The position numbers and the translations under genes were made by a program. Shown in pieces: positions 38,829 to 58,758 of a stretch of DNA of 64,000 bases; the first letter of the stretch is position 1, and the number at the start of each line of letters is the position of its first letter. Source of the stretch: Lepturacanthus savala (lineage: Eukaryota > Chordata > Actinopteri > Scombriformes > Trichiuridae); assembly GCA_030544235.1 (NCBI GenBank), contig CM060465.1, positions 27,474,988 to 27,538,987 on the forward strand, read 5' to 3'. The notes beneath the pieces were generated by a model that saw nothing but the letters and a program-made list of their open reading frames with translations, searched no databases and was not told where the DNA came from.

Positions 38829-38837
38829 GTATTTAAA
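38829..38837 (+). promoter_or_regulatory. TATA-like element of tph2
   Basis: GTATTTAAA lies about 130 bases upstream of the first in-frame ATG and is followed by GC-rich sequence. Its position between the CT tract and the first coding exon makes it a candidate core promoter. Confidence 0.4.
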
Positions 38838-39012
38838 CAGCAGCAGTGGCCCGGTGGCGGCGGTGCCTTCACTCTCTGAGCGTTGATCTCCAGGCAGCGT
38901 GAGGTGGCAGCAGCAGCACGGCAGCAGGCTGGAGCCCTGGTACTCCTACACCCACTGGTTCCCCATGGCCTCGGCCCATGTGATGAAGGACAGCCCGGAG
39001 CCAGTGCCCAAG

Positions 39013-47800
<8,788 letters not shown>

Positions 47801-48329
47801 AGCCTGGAATTACACTCGTCCACTAATGATTTCTGCCGTTTTTTTTCGTTCCTTTGACCTTTTGACTCATTTTGCTAATTCTAAAGATACAAACAGTCAA
47901 AGCTCACTTAATGATCTTTCTTTAATGCAAGAGTAGACAACACCTAGTAATAATCAACACTTCTCAGAAACAGAAAACCTCCTGTAACGTCAATGTTTGG
48001 AAGTTTGTTAAAACTCGTGACTTTGTTTCTGTACAGTGCAGATATATTCTACAGATTACATATACAAGTGTACATTATGATGCATTAAAATACTATTTAT
48101 GTTTGTTGTGAAGCATATTTATCTGTTTTCATTTGTTTACTTCTATCCTGTCACTTTCAGCAGCAGAATCTGCTTTAAAAGCAGGTGTGTGTGTTTGCAT
48201 GTTTGCATTACTGATGCTGTGATGACATTAATCGGTTTATACACTCCCATAATGTAAATCAAAATCTGGGGCTCTAATAGAATATCTTTTTATGATTTAC
48301 AATTAAATATAGATAAAAAAGTACTTATC

Positions 48330-48425
48330 TTAAACTGGCCCCTTTATGCAGCCTCAGCTCAGCCTCTGTCTGAAACAGGTCCCCCCTCCTTATGAACCCG
48401 CTCTGTTCTGATTGGTCAGCTTAGT
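48330..48425 (+). repeat. Dispersed repeat, copy 2 (see 34880-35000)
   Basis: Matches 34880-35000 in ordered blocks, including the CTCAGCTCAGCCTCTGTCTG run. It lies about 530 bases after the tph2 stop. Confidence 0.65.
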
Positions 48426-49257
48426 CTTTATAGCTATAAGAGCAGGATTTCACTTTGTTTTCTTGTTCTTTGCTCAAAATGCCATTGTCCCACATATCAT
48501 CCATGTCTATAGATGCTGCAGAACAGAATCAGACCTGAAAAATGTGAGTGGACAACACATACAACCCATGGAACAACTACAGAAATTACACGTCACATTA
48601 TCTCAGTAAAAACAAGTAAAACAAACTTTGCTGATGAATTGTTCAGAGCAGACTGAAGCTGGATGGATTTTGTCTTTCATTTTTACACACATTCACCTCA
48701 AGTTTTGAAACTCTGACCACGTTTAATATCCAGCTTCATCAAATTTAAGGATCACCACTTGGTTGTCATTTCATGTCAGACTAACATCATCTAAATCCTT
48801 TACCTTTGTTCTCTTTTGAGAGAAAATCAGAAACTGCACACACCAACACACACAAAAATAAACATTTCTGATATTTCTACACCCCACCCCATTCTAATTT
48901 ATGCACATGTTGATGTTTTATTTGACTACAAAGAGGGATGGTTAAATGTGATTTTGGTTGAACTTCAAGATTATGGTTAAGGTTAGGGTTAAGGTAAGCT
49001 CTAGGAAATTGTTTTAGTCAATGTATTGCCTTCTGAAATCATGGAAACACAAATGCATCATGTGTGTATGTGTGTGGTCAAAAAGAAAGTTGGTAAATGA
49101 ATTCAGGAAATGAATGTAAGTCAATGTAACGACCCTTGAAGTGATGCAAACTCACTTGGGTTGTTTTAATGTAGGGAGAAAAGGGGACGATTGTCTTTCT
49201 CCAAGCAACCACAGTGAGGAGCCGTCAGACATTTTTTTGATTAAAAAGGTGAGGCAG

Positions 49258-49310
49258 GTTTATTTGTATAGCACATCTCAACAAAGCAAATCAAAGTGGT
49301 TTACATAAAA
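49258..49310 (-). repeat. LINE 3'-tail-like fragment
   Basis: On the minus strand it reads TGTAAACCACTTTGATTTGC, then TTTGTTGAGATGTGCTATAC, like the tail at 1600-1690 in opposite orientation. Class inferred. Confidence 0.45.
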
Positions 49311-51295
49311 AACATACAAGACATCGAGGCAAAATGTAAAAGAAACACGAGGCAATACAAAGAAAAGATGTCTCTCTGTTTTTTTATTCAACAGGCTTCG
49401 TCTTCCCACTGAATCACGGCTACAGACCTGAACTCTGACATCGGATTCTGTTTCCCTTGGCTCAGTGGGAAGTCACAGGGTACACACCAATTCCCTTTAT
49501 AGCACCATGCACCTCACTTCTGCATCTTAATCTCTCTCACTGAAAACAGGAGAAGACATGAAGCTGGATTTTAGAGAAATGATTTTAGAGAAATGAGACG
49601 TCCTTTATCTGGCACTTTATCTGTCTCTAAGCTAAACACACGGGTGTATTCAGGGTCAAGTGAGGATCGACAACAAATCAGGTCATTGGCGTTTACCCCA
49701 AGTAACAAGTTTTAAGGAGACTTTAACCTGTAAATGACAGATGTCTAAATACTTAAAAAAAATTCCCACCACTCAGCAGGACTGATTTCACTTCTCTTTT
49801 CAAGATAAAAACCACAAAACTGGTCCTATGACAAATTGCTATTATGAGTAAATCAAGTATTTTGAAGGATGAAGTCAGATTTATGATGAGATGAGTGTTG
49901 AACAAAACAAACAATATAAAGTATTCAAGTAAATGCTTTACCAAAATGTGCATGAAATGTGCAAACTGACCTTAAAACTATGATCTGATCGGCTGAAGTA
50001 AAAACTGATTGAAATGTTTCAGACATTCACAGCATCGTGATCTCTGACTCTGGGATGAACGCAGCTTTTCTCTTCAGAGTCGTAGATCTGTGCAGCTCAG
50101 TCAATACTTTCAAACACTTCCTCCTGGATGGAAAAGAGAATACAGCAACAGAAACATCCTGGTTATTTTACCTTCACACACAAGCAAAAGGAAAGTGTGG
50201 ATATCACGTGTGGAAGAACAATTCTGCCAACGTTTGTTACTGAAAGTTCTTTTTGATCTACAAAATCAATGGCTAGAAATGAGAAGCATTTTTGACCTGC
50301 TTCTGTCTAAAATCAAAGGACGATTATTTAATGAATAACTGAATAACTCCCTGTTTATGTTTTGTGTGAGAACAGAAAGCTGAAAACAATCCATTATCTG
50401 ATATAAACCGACAGGAAGGGACTGGTTTGATATCACTTCACTTAATCTCATTAGATTATAGACATGTTTGAAGGCATGAAAACAGAAATGCTTTGAATAA
50501 TGTGTGTCTGATGTGTGTTTTCCCACATAAAAGTTTCATTAAATGATACTTAAATCCACCTCCTTTTCCTTCAGGTAGAAACTACAATCTATGAACCTTA
50601 AAAAAAAGTCCTTTTCTTCTTCTTTTTTGTCCTTCACTTCCCCTTTTTTTGTCTTCCGTAGGCGTAATTGAGAATGAAGCCGGAGCCCATTTCATGTTTT
50701 ATGGTTCATTTTATGATGATTTAAGAGTTACACTATTCAATGTAATATCTGGTGAGTTTTTTTCTGAATATAGATATAAAAAAAAAAAGCTTTAGTTGTT
50801 TTTTTTGATCCGCCCCGGATTCAGACAAAAGCTCTTTGATCCCATTGTCCTCCGACACCCCCCGTCTGTGTCATGGACCTGTCTCTGCCCCTGGAGTGAC
50901 GTTCACACCTGAGACATCCTGTCTTACTCTGTGTCTGCAGCAGTCCAAAGACATAAAGAGGCCACAGTTTGAATACTGCCACTACACTATGTTTCAGGAA
51001 GGGATCTTTTTGTGTGACTAATTGTTCTTGTGAAACCTCAGTTCAAACTTCCTTATCCGCAAGATAACGTAAGAGTTCTTGTAGTAACCAGTGTTGGGAG
51101 TAACGTGTTAAAAAAAGTAATAAATGACTGTAATGCATTGATTTTTGCTGTAAAGCATTAACGTAAGACATTATAGGAAAAAAATTGTAATATTTTACTC
51201 ACAAATGTACAAATGTCAGTAACGCGAATTACAATTTATTTTTAACCTGAATTGAAGTGATCCTTTTATTTTTTTTCCTTCATACAAATTTGCTA

Positions 51296-51518
51296 GGGGC
51301 GACACGGTGGAGCAGGGGTTAGCGCTGTTGCCTCACAGTAAGAAAGTCGCAGGTTCAAGACCTCCTTGGTCCTGGGTCTGGGACCTTTCTGTGTGGAGTT
51401 TGCATGTTCTCCCCGTGTCTGCGTGGGTTTTCACCGGGTACTCCGGCTTCCTCCCACAGTCCAAAAACATGCTCAGGTTAATTGGAGACTCTAAATTGCC
51501 CGTAGGTGTGAGTGAATC
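51296..51518 (+). repeat. SINE-like dispersed repeat, copy B
   Basis: Nearly identical to 36025-36210. It then continues with AGACTCTAAATTGCCCGTAG, which copy A lacks. It ends 37 bases from the stop of the Bcl-2-like gene, so it probably lies in that gene's 3' UTR, in antisense. Confidence 0.8.
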
Positions 51519-51554
51519 CCCCCATCACCCCCATCTATGACCTCAGTGTCCTCA

Positions 51555-54071
51555 CTAGCCTTTGACCCGTCTGCTCACCCAGCCTCCGTGCTGCTGCAGC
51601 CAGGCGTCGTGGTGCCGCTGGATGTATGTCTCGGCGAAGCTCAGCACTCTCCTCCTGGGGACGATGTCCACGGCCGACAGCCTGCTGGTCACCTCAAAGG
51701 CCCAGGCGATTCTCTGCTTCTGGATCCTGTCGTCGGGCGCTGAAGCGGCCGCCCCGTCCTTGTCCCGGCCAAACAGAGCCTGCACCCCGGAGGTCACCTT
51801 CTCAAACATGTCGTAGCTCAGCGTCCGGAGCTGCTTCTGCAGGGGCTTGTTCTGCTGGATCTGACGCATAAGGAGAGAAAGGACAGGAGGCAGGGATGAG
51901 CGTGTTCAGGTCTGTTTCTCTAAATTTTCCAATAGGTTTATTGGGGAGAAAATTATGATTTTTTTTCTTAATTCATCTGCAAGTTGTTTAGTCTGTAAAA
52001 TATAAATTTGTGGAAAATAGATGATACATGTCCCAGGTGATGTCTTCTGTCTTGTTTTGCCTGAACAATGATCCAAAACCCTCCAAAATCTCTCATAGAG
52101 GACTAAATAAACCAGAAAAATATTTATATTTAATAAACTGGAAGCAAAGGTTTTGCTGTTTTACTAAAAAAAAAAGATGAATAAATTTGGGAAAAAAAAA
52201 AATTAAATTGACGCCCAGGCAGTAGATAGCAGTTGGCAGTGTCAAAACTCTTGACCATGTCCCATATCTTAAAAATATTGTAATAGTACACCATTCCTGA
52301 TCAAGATGCATGCTTTGATATATAATTTGATCTGGTCCTCTCAAATCTGTAGGATGAGTTAGGTGCTGAAATTCGTCCGGAAGAGGAACTAAGATTAAGA
52401 ATAAGAAAAAATCCACAGTATAATAAAAGCTGTGGTGAATAGACTTGGTGTGATTGCCCCAGAGATAAAAAAAAATAATAAAACGATTTAACAAAACAAC
52501 TTTTAAACAATTAGAAATTGTTGGTTTGGCTCTGGAAAGAGGAGCTGAATTCACAAATCTTTAATAATATGCACAACAAGCTGATCATTGTAGGATCTTT
52601 TGTTACATCACAAACCTTCTGATTGATGTCATCTCCAGATGTTTTCACCAACTGGATCAGTTTCTGAATAATGTCTTCATAAAAAGAAGAAACTGGTTAA
52701 CAATACATACTTTATCCTGCATAACGTTTTAGAAAATATTGTTTAAAAAGAAAACAAATCTACAGGTAGAGTTCAATGGGATGAGATCAAATTAGTTACA
52801 GCTGATTAATCTGTGTCTCATTCTAACCAGGCAGCTACCTTTATGTCTTCTATTACTTCTATAACAATTGATTGTTAAATACATGAATATTTTCCATGAA
52901 TTTAGTATAAAATCAAAGGACCTGCAGCAAGAGTTCTGTCACGTTAGCAATACAACTGGAAAAGTCTAAGGTGGAATCAGCTAATTATTTTAAACTAATT
53001 TGTCTTTGCAAATATGAGTTTGTTGTTTAATGATCAGGTTGCACTGACAGCTCGACAGACACTCACCATCTTGATCTTCCACATCTACTTCAGGGATTGG
53101 TGCTGATTCAGTGATCTGCACCAGTCGGTCTGTCACTGCTGAATTGAAAAATGCACATTAAAGCCTCCGTTCTATTGAAATATGAAAATAGGAACCTTAT
53201 AACATTAATGTATATCAATACAAAGTAAAGTGTCAATTCACTAGTTTCTGAATAAATAGGACTGTTGCAGCTGTGTTGTTAGCAGAAAAAATACAAATAG
53301 ACACATTAATCACAGGAGAACATTGTTATCATGACCTGCAACATCCCAGATTTCTACTAAAATACATTAATTAAATACATACATATTAAATACATTAAAT
53401 TAAATAAATTCATTAGGATGAAATTACTTCTACTTCTTATTTTTAATATTAAAATAAGTTATGTAGATTCAGTCAGTGTTATAGTTTAACACCTACATAT
53501 CTAACTTTTAGCTATTTTTTCTGTATCTTAACCTTCAATAAATTCAACATTCAGACAATGAACTAAACCAAATATTTTACTTTGCAGGAATTTAAATTGT
53601 ACATACATTAATCGAGTTAAATTAGCTTGTTTTAAGGAAGGGCAGCACGTTAAATAAATCAGATAAAAACGTGTAACATTTACAAAGGGTCAGAATCAGA
53701 CCCCAGAATCACATGCACAGAATCAGTGTAGCAACAACAAGAGTAGTACTCTGGAATACCCTAACAAACATCTGTAAAGAAATAGTGCTACACTATATTG
53801 ATATTTTTATTGAATTATAAAACTAATTGAAAACTTTCTATGTTCTATAATGTTAAAAATAAACAATGAAAACAAATCAAACTCATTGGAAGAAAATCTG
53901 CTTACATGTCCTCCCTGATCTGAATGTCACCTCTTCGCATTCATCATTTGAATCCGGATGTATTCGACATATGGTATAATCGCTCGAGTGTGACCTCTTG
54001 AAGCAGTATTCATTGAGCAGCAGCAACACCTCACTGTCCTCCATGATGCTCACCACTGACCTTCTCGCCAT
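51555..54071 (-). CDS. Bcl-2 family protein, Bcl2l14/bcl2l16-like
   Basis: Four exons with correct phases give 200 aa: 54071-53906, 53138-53067, 52674-52616, 51860-51555. The product looks like a regulator of apoptosis. A BH3-like segment KLIQLVKTSGDDIN lies at about residues 84-97. A divergent BH1 (RIAWAFEVTSRL, about 149-160) and a clear BH2 core WLQQHGGW (186-193) follow. No C-terminal membrane anchor is present; the tail after BH2 is only VSRRVKG. Start: ATG at 54071 in GAAATGGCG, inside an exon whose acceptor lies just upstream, so an earlier 5' UTR exon is likely (about 54625-54690, ending at a GTAAGT donor). BH1 lacks the usual NWGR, so activity as a killer or protector cannot be called. 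The family is fairly sure from BH2; the exact member is not, so no symbol is given. A donor-like GGTGAGC after the BH2 tryptophan leaves an alternative C-terminus possible. Confidence 0.75.
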
Positions 54072-55803
54072 TTCTAACAGCTGGAACACATGAAAAGACA
54101 CGACAAATCAGATTTTACTCAAAACTGTTCTTGTTCTACCTTGCAGTTTATTTTAATATACAATTAAAATGAACAGAAAACTGTAGTGTCTGTGATGTGG
54201 AAACCTGAAACCTCCAGTGATGCACAAGCACTGAGAATAAACTTCATAATTCTCTCTTTTTTACAAATATTTACTTTTAATTTCAATACAGCTCACATAA
54301 TGTCAGAAAATTACTTTTGACCCTTAAACACAGTACATATCAAATACTATAAGACTTTTAGTCAAGTAATATTCTAATAGAAACTAACTTCTACCACAGT
54401 CATGTGCCTTTAAGGTACTTCATATGTCACTGTGAGCTACTCTTTTGATTCGAGAGTTACTCATTAACTAATGGTTCACTTACAGTTAGCTCCTCATTTT
54501 ACTTTTTTAAAAAACTAATCAATAGATATCTGTCTGATAATTAACAGCTCAGGTAACTGTAAGCTACAGTGAGAACCATTTCCTGTTGAGGATTTTAAAA
54601 TGTTGTTTTCAGGTTGCACTTACGGTGAATGAGTCTGCAGCTGCAGCTGTTCCGTGCACTGACAGGTTTAGTTTGAGACAGATGAGGAAGTAGCTACAGC
54701 TCAAAATGAAACCAAAATCATCTGCAGTCCTTTAGCTGGAAGCATGGACCTAGGAGCTGCAGGTGACTGCAACAAATCAACGCCTTCTTAAAATAATTAT
54801 AATAATAAGTCATTTTTTCAGATGTTTCAGGAAACACAAAAAACGGAACCATTTGTTGAATATATGATATTTACTAACAATTTTAATCAAAACAGTTATA
54901 AATTCCTATTGACACACAAACAACAAGGTCAGTCGAACATGGAACATGAGAGAATTAAATGACTTAAGCAAATTTTCTAACATGCCTTTATGACTGAGGC
55001 AATTATTCTAAGAGGGTGAGGAAATGCTCCTCCTCCTGGATGAGAGCAAACGGTGCTCAGCAGAGAGGAGTCCACGGGTAGAATAACTGTATATTAGCTG
55101 CTCTTCTATGATGATTATGGCTACGAATACTTTATTTTGTTGCAGCTTTTCTTAAAAATTGTGATACAATTTGCAATGTTTAATGAACTCTTAAGCAGCT
55201 TAGTTAAGTATCTAAGCAGATTGTACTTAAAGTCCCCCTGAAATACAATAAAAAGTCTTTTTAATCCGTATAATCCTGGATATTGATATTCATTCATATT
55301 GATGCTGTTCACCCATTTAAAGCTACAATAAGAATTTTTTCTGATTAAAATATGGAATAAAATGTCTAAAAAGGACTATACCTGTGTTAAATGATATGTT
55401 GAGTTGTGTACTTTCATTGTCACTGCAAATAATCTGGTTTCAGAATGTCTGACTCTTGAGTTTAAGGTCCAAGTCATAAATGGTCTCACAGATTTATACT
55501 TTAAAAGGAATTTTCACTGAATTGAATTACACGAGGAGCGAAAAGTTAACTGGATTAGACTTGATTGCAATTATTGAACCACAAAAGACGGTCTGAATGA
55601 TGCTTTAAAGCAGCTTTCCAAATAGTTTCACATGTAAGTGTTTTAATCTCACTACGGTGAATGGATTCAACTTCACAAGTATGTTATGCATATTAGTGTC
55701 AAGATGCTCATAGATTCATATTTGGTACAATAATGATCGTAAATGTGTCATTTGCCAGAAAACAAGAAGGATGTTAAAATAAAATTATTATTGATTTTTT
55801 TTT
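54072..55803. other. Region upstream of the Bcl-2-like gene
   Basis: A likely non-coding first exon of the Bcl-2-like gene ends at 54625 (minus strand donor GTAAGT after CATTCACC). The rest is AT-rich with no gene that I can support. Confidence 0.4.
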
Positions 55804-55822
55804 GGGGGGAGGGGGGGGGGGG
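55804..55822. repeat. Poly-G tract
   Basis: A run of G with one A, next to a run of T. It directly precedes the CpG-containing segment with ETS-like sites. Probably unstable in sequencing. Confidence 0.9.
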
Positions 55823-55892
55823 TAACGCGAGATTAACGCTCTTTGTGACTTGTGATAAGTTCTTTTCATAAACTGCTGTGGCCACGTTATAA

Positions 55893-55985
55893 AAACGTGC
55901 TTCCGGCTGTAAACCGGAAGCAAAACAATTAGCGCGATGGACGCGGCTAATAAACGTATGAATGAGCACGTGAGGCGTCGCACAG
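55893..55985 (+). promoter_or_regulatory. ETS-site inverted pair and possible first exon
   Basis: GCTTCCGG and CCGGAAGC (7 bases apart) are two ETS-type sites facing each other. About 15 bases on, an ATG opens a 16-codon frame (MDAANKRMNEHVRRRT) that ends at a GTGAGA donor-like site. This looks like a housekeeping promoter with a first coding exon, but I found no following exon on the plus strand. Confidence 0.3.
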
Positions 55986-56795
55986 TGAGATGACCTGTCT
56001 TACACGCAAGTACTTAGCAACACCCGCTACATCAGCACCGTCTGAAACATTGTTTTCTGCTAGTATGTTCAAAGAAAAGTGTAAACCATGGTTTACTGTA
56101 ACTGCATTATAGGCTGAGTCCTAGTTTACAATGATATGCACTTTGTTTTAGGAGCTGCTTTTATTACTAAGCATGTTTATTGACAGTACAGACGTGAATG
56201 GTGTAACACTGTATGCTGTGGTTTGCAATAAAAAAAATGTATAAAGCAAGTCTATCCACTTTGACATTTTGAATAGATAAAAATCTGTGATTAATAATAG
56301 AAGACCACCAGATTATCTCACCAAATTCCAAAACACAGGCAGAGTAGAAATCATTCGGATCATAACTTATCCTCAAAATATATATCTATATCCGTAGTGA
56401 TCTATATACTTTTAAATACATTTGAGAGAGAAATGAGAAATACTTCATAATTGATACTTGACATATTGCTACCAAATCATGTGCAGCACATTAATTTCCC
56501 TTAAACCAGATATTGTCTTATGTGTTCATATATGAGTGAAACATATATCATGTTAAGGTGGTTTGAATAAACTGAATAGTCATGCTAGCTGTTTCCACCT
56601 GCTTCATGCTAAGCTAGGCTAAGCACATATGTAGGCTGCTGCATTGGTGAGACGAACACAAGAAACAAACAGAAATTTTCTGAAGTTGTTTACAAAAACT
56701 TGATACTGATATAAATAGCATAAATTAATTTTATAAAATAATTCAATTTAATTAAAACTAAAGTTAAACAGGAGTGTAACTTGTTTTTAAGTTGA
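55986..56795. other. AT-rich gene-free stretch
   Basis: No coding sequence, RNA gene or repeat pair recognised, apart from a short GCTAAGCTAGGCTAAGC low-complexity piece near 56610. Confidence 0.5.
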
Positions 56796-56801
56796 TTTAT
56801 T
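56796..56801 (-). promoter_or_regulatory. Polyadenylation signal of the 149-aa gene
   Basis: AATAAA on the minus strand, about 90 bases after the stop codon of the gene at 56889-58266. Confidence 0.5.
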
Positions 56802-56888
56802 TCAACATTCAACACAGGCTGGCTTAAAAAAAAAAATTATTTACACATATACACATAAATAAATAATTTCTTTCTTTCATATCTCATC

Positions 56889-58266
56889 TTAAGTTAGGTC
56901 ACAGATTTCCGTGACCTCCACTCGTCCGTCTTCCATCACTCTTTCCTGCAGCCGAGGCCGACTCAACGCCATCCACAGACGCTGCTTCAGCTCCAGCGTC
57001 TGTGCCACGTATTCCTTCAAACGAGAAAATCAATCAGAGAATCAAATATCAAAATAGTGGTGGATTAATTTTCTGAAACATTGCAGCACTAAGGATAAAG
57101 TGACATGAAATAATGTTGAAACGGGTAGGTTTTCACTTTGATTTTAACAAGAAATAATAAATTAACCAGTAAAACATTAAACATCATATCTGAACGGTTA
57201 CAGTTCTGCAATTAAAGTTTAAAGCCTGATTATGTTACAGTCCTTTCATAAATTGATATATTACCGAACGGGGCAACTTTCAGAAGAGTAAATGTGAATA
57301 ATAATAATAAAAAGCGTACAGTTTTACTACATGAAGCCAGAGCAGAGAGGACAGACGGCTCCAACACAGAGTTGTAAATTTCTCTGTACCGCTCCACACT
57401 CAGGCCGTGGATCAGCAGCGGTTCTTCGTCTTCTGAAGCTGTTTCTGTTCTTTCGTGCACTTCCACACTCCTCTTCCTCTTCTTTCGAGAACTACAGCGA
57501 GGGTGGTTCTGCCTAATCTGCTGCATGGCTTTAAACTTGCTCGTCCAGAACTCTGCCGTCCCTTCCTGTTCAGTACAGCAGCAGGAGGAGAACATGCTGG
57601 TGAATGAATGAATGGACTACTGTAAATTAGACAGATGTCTACACGTGCAGCCAAATATGGCCACAAATGACCTATACACACTCTGGCTTTCAATATCCTA
57701 CTTATTGCAACCGCACAGTGTTTCTGACCTGTGGGGGCTCAGCTGCTGCAGGTTTGGTACTGGGACCTGGCAGCTCATCACATGATCCTGTCTGTTTCTG
57801 TGGGGGAAGTCACATTCAGATGGGATTAGACTATGATTTATTCAATGTACTCTTTGTAACAGTGAATCACAGGTAAACCACCATCTCTTGTTTATAGATT
57901 ATTGTTAAATTAACTAATAAAAACAAATGATAAAATACTCTTAAGCTTTGAGATGACAAAAGTCTATTTTTGAAGTTTGGCAATTTATGCTGAATATTTC
58001 AGTTGGCTTTTGTTTTATTTTGAAATCAAACTATATTCTTATTTTAATGCAGGTTATCTTAGTTGCTAGTTTCTTAGTTGTAGTTTAGTAGCTTAGTTGC
58101 TAGTTTTTTTTTTACTGTAAAACAAACAATTAATTATATTTGTCCAGGTTGTATTATCATGGTTACTTCAATTTGTTTCTTCTTAAGCGCAACTTCACTC
58201 ATTTATTATTGCAATTTAAAAGACTTTTTTTGCTCAAACTTTATATATTTTTCTTACCTTCTCCAT
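56889..58266 (-). CDS. Uncharacterised 149-aa protein, charged, probably nuclear
   Basis: I do not recognise this gene. Four exons join in phase 0: 58266-58258 (only M-E-K), a 69-base exon at about 57809-57729, 57565-57320, and 57014-56889. The 69-base exon runs from AAACAGACAGG to CCCCCACAG and is bounded by a C-rich CCCCCACAG acceptor and a GTCAGA donor. The third exon has acceptor CTGAACAG and donor GTACGC. The product opens MEKKQTGSCDELPG. A conserved-looking block EGTAEFWTSKFKAMQQIRQN is followed by a basic cluster (SRKKRKRS, a likely nuclear localisation signal), an acidic stretch (ETASEDEEP), a predicted helix with LSVERYREIYNSVLEP, and a last helix with LKQRLWMALSRPRLQERV. The tail is VEVTEICDLT. 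Even amphipathic spacing and four clean junctions argue for a real gene. Role unknown; a small nuclear or nucleolar protein is the best inference. Confidence 0.7.
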
Positions 58267-58310
58267 TGTATCACTGTGTGCAGTCACTAAACCTTTGGAA
58301 CCTTTGGAAC
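58267..58310 (-). promoter_or_regulatory. 5' UTR/promoter of the 149-aa gene with 10-bp triplication
   Basis: Immediately upstream of the start codon the unit CCTTTGGAA(C) is repeated three times (58291-58318 on the plus strand). Otherwise no clear promoter motif is seen. Confidence 0.35.
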
Positions 58311-58673
58311 CTTTGGAAATGTCTTTGTGTTGATTGGTTTGTGGCTGGTTTTAATATTATTTTTTTTGAAAAATAACAAAAACAAATACAAATTTTCACC
58401 CTGAATTTTCTTGTTTGAGCATTCTGTGCTCAACTATGTTGGACTGCCAGTGTCATGATGTGCAGTGTTTGATTGTGGTGTTTGATTGATTGACTGGTCT
58501 ATGAATGATTTTCCCAGTTGTTCCCAGATGTTCATCATCTCAACATCTGTCCAAAGGCAGGGAGCATGTGCTATCATTAATATTATTAATATACTTCCAT
58601 ATGCTTCCATATAGCAGTCATATCACCTTATATCAAACAATTACTACAATAACTATGCAATGCATAATAAGTT

Positions 58674-58674
<1 letters not shown>

Positions 58675-58755
<81 letters not shown>
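58675..58755. repeat. (TA)n microsatellite, about 80 bp
   Basis: Pure TA dinucleotides, about 400 bases upstream of the 149-aa gene start. Confidence 0.97.

Positions 58756-58758
<3 letters not shown>

Larger units (their letters stand above)
47801..51295. other. Intergenic region between tph2 and the Bcl-2-like gene
   Basis: Holds the tph2 3' UTR (extent unclear), a dispersed repeat (48330-48425), a LINE-tail-like piece (49258-49310) and AT-rich sequence. The short open frames around 50040-50340 have no start context, no splice partners and no recognisable product. Confidence 0.6.
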
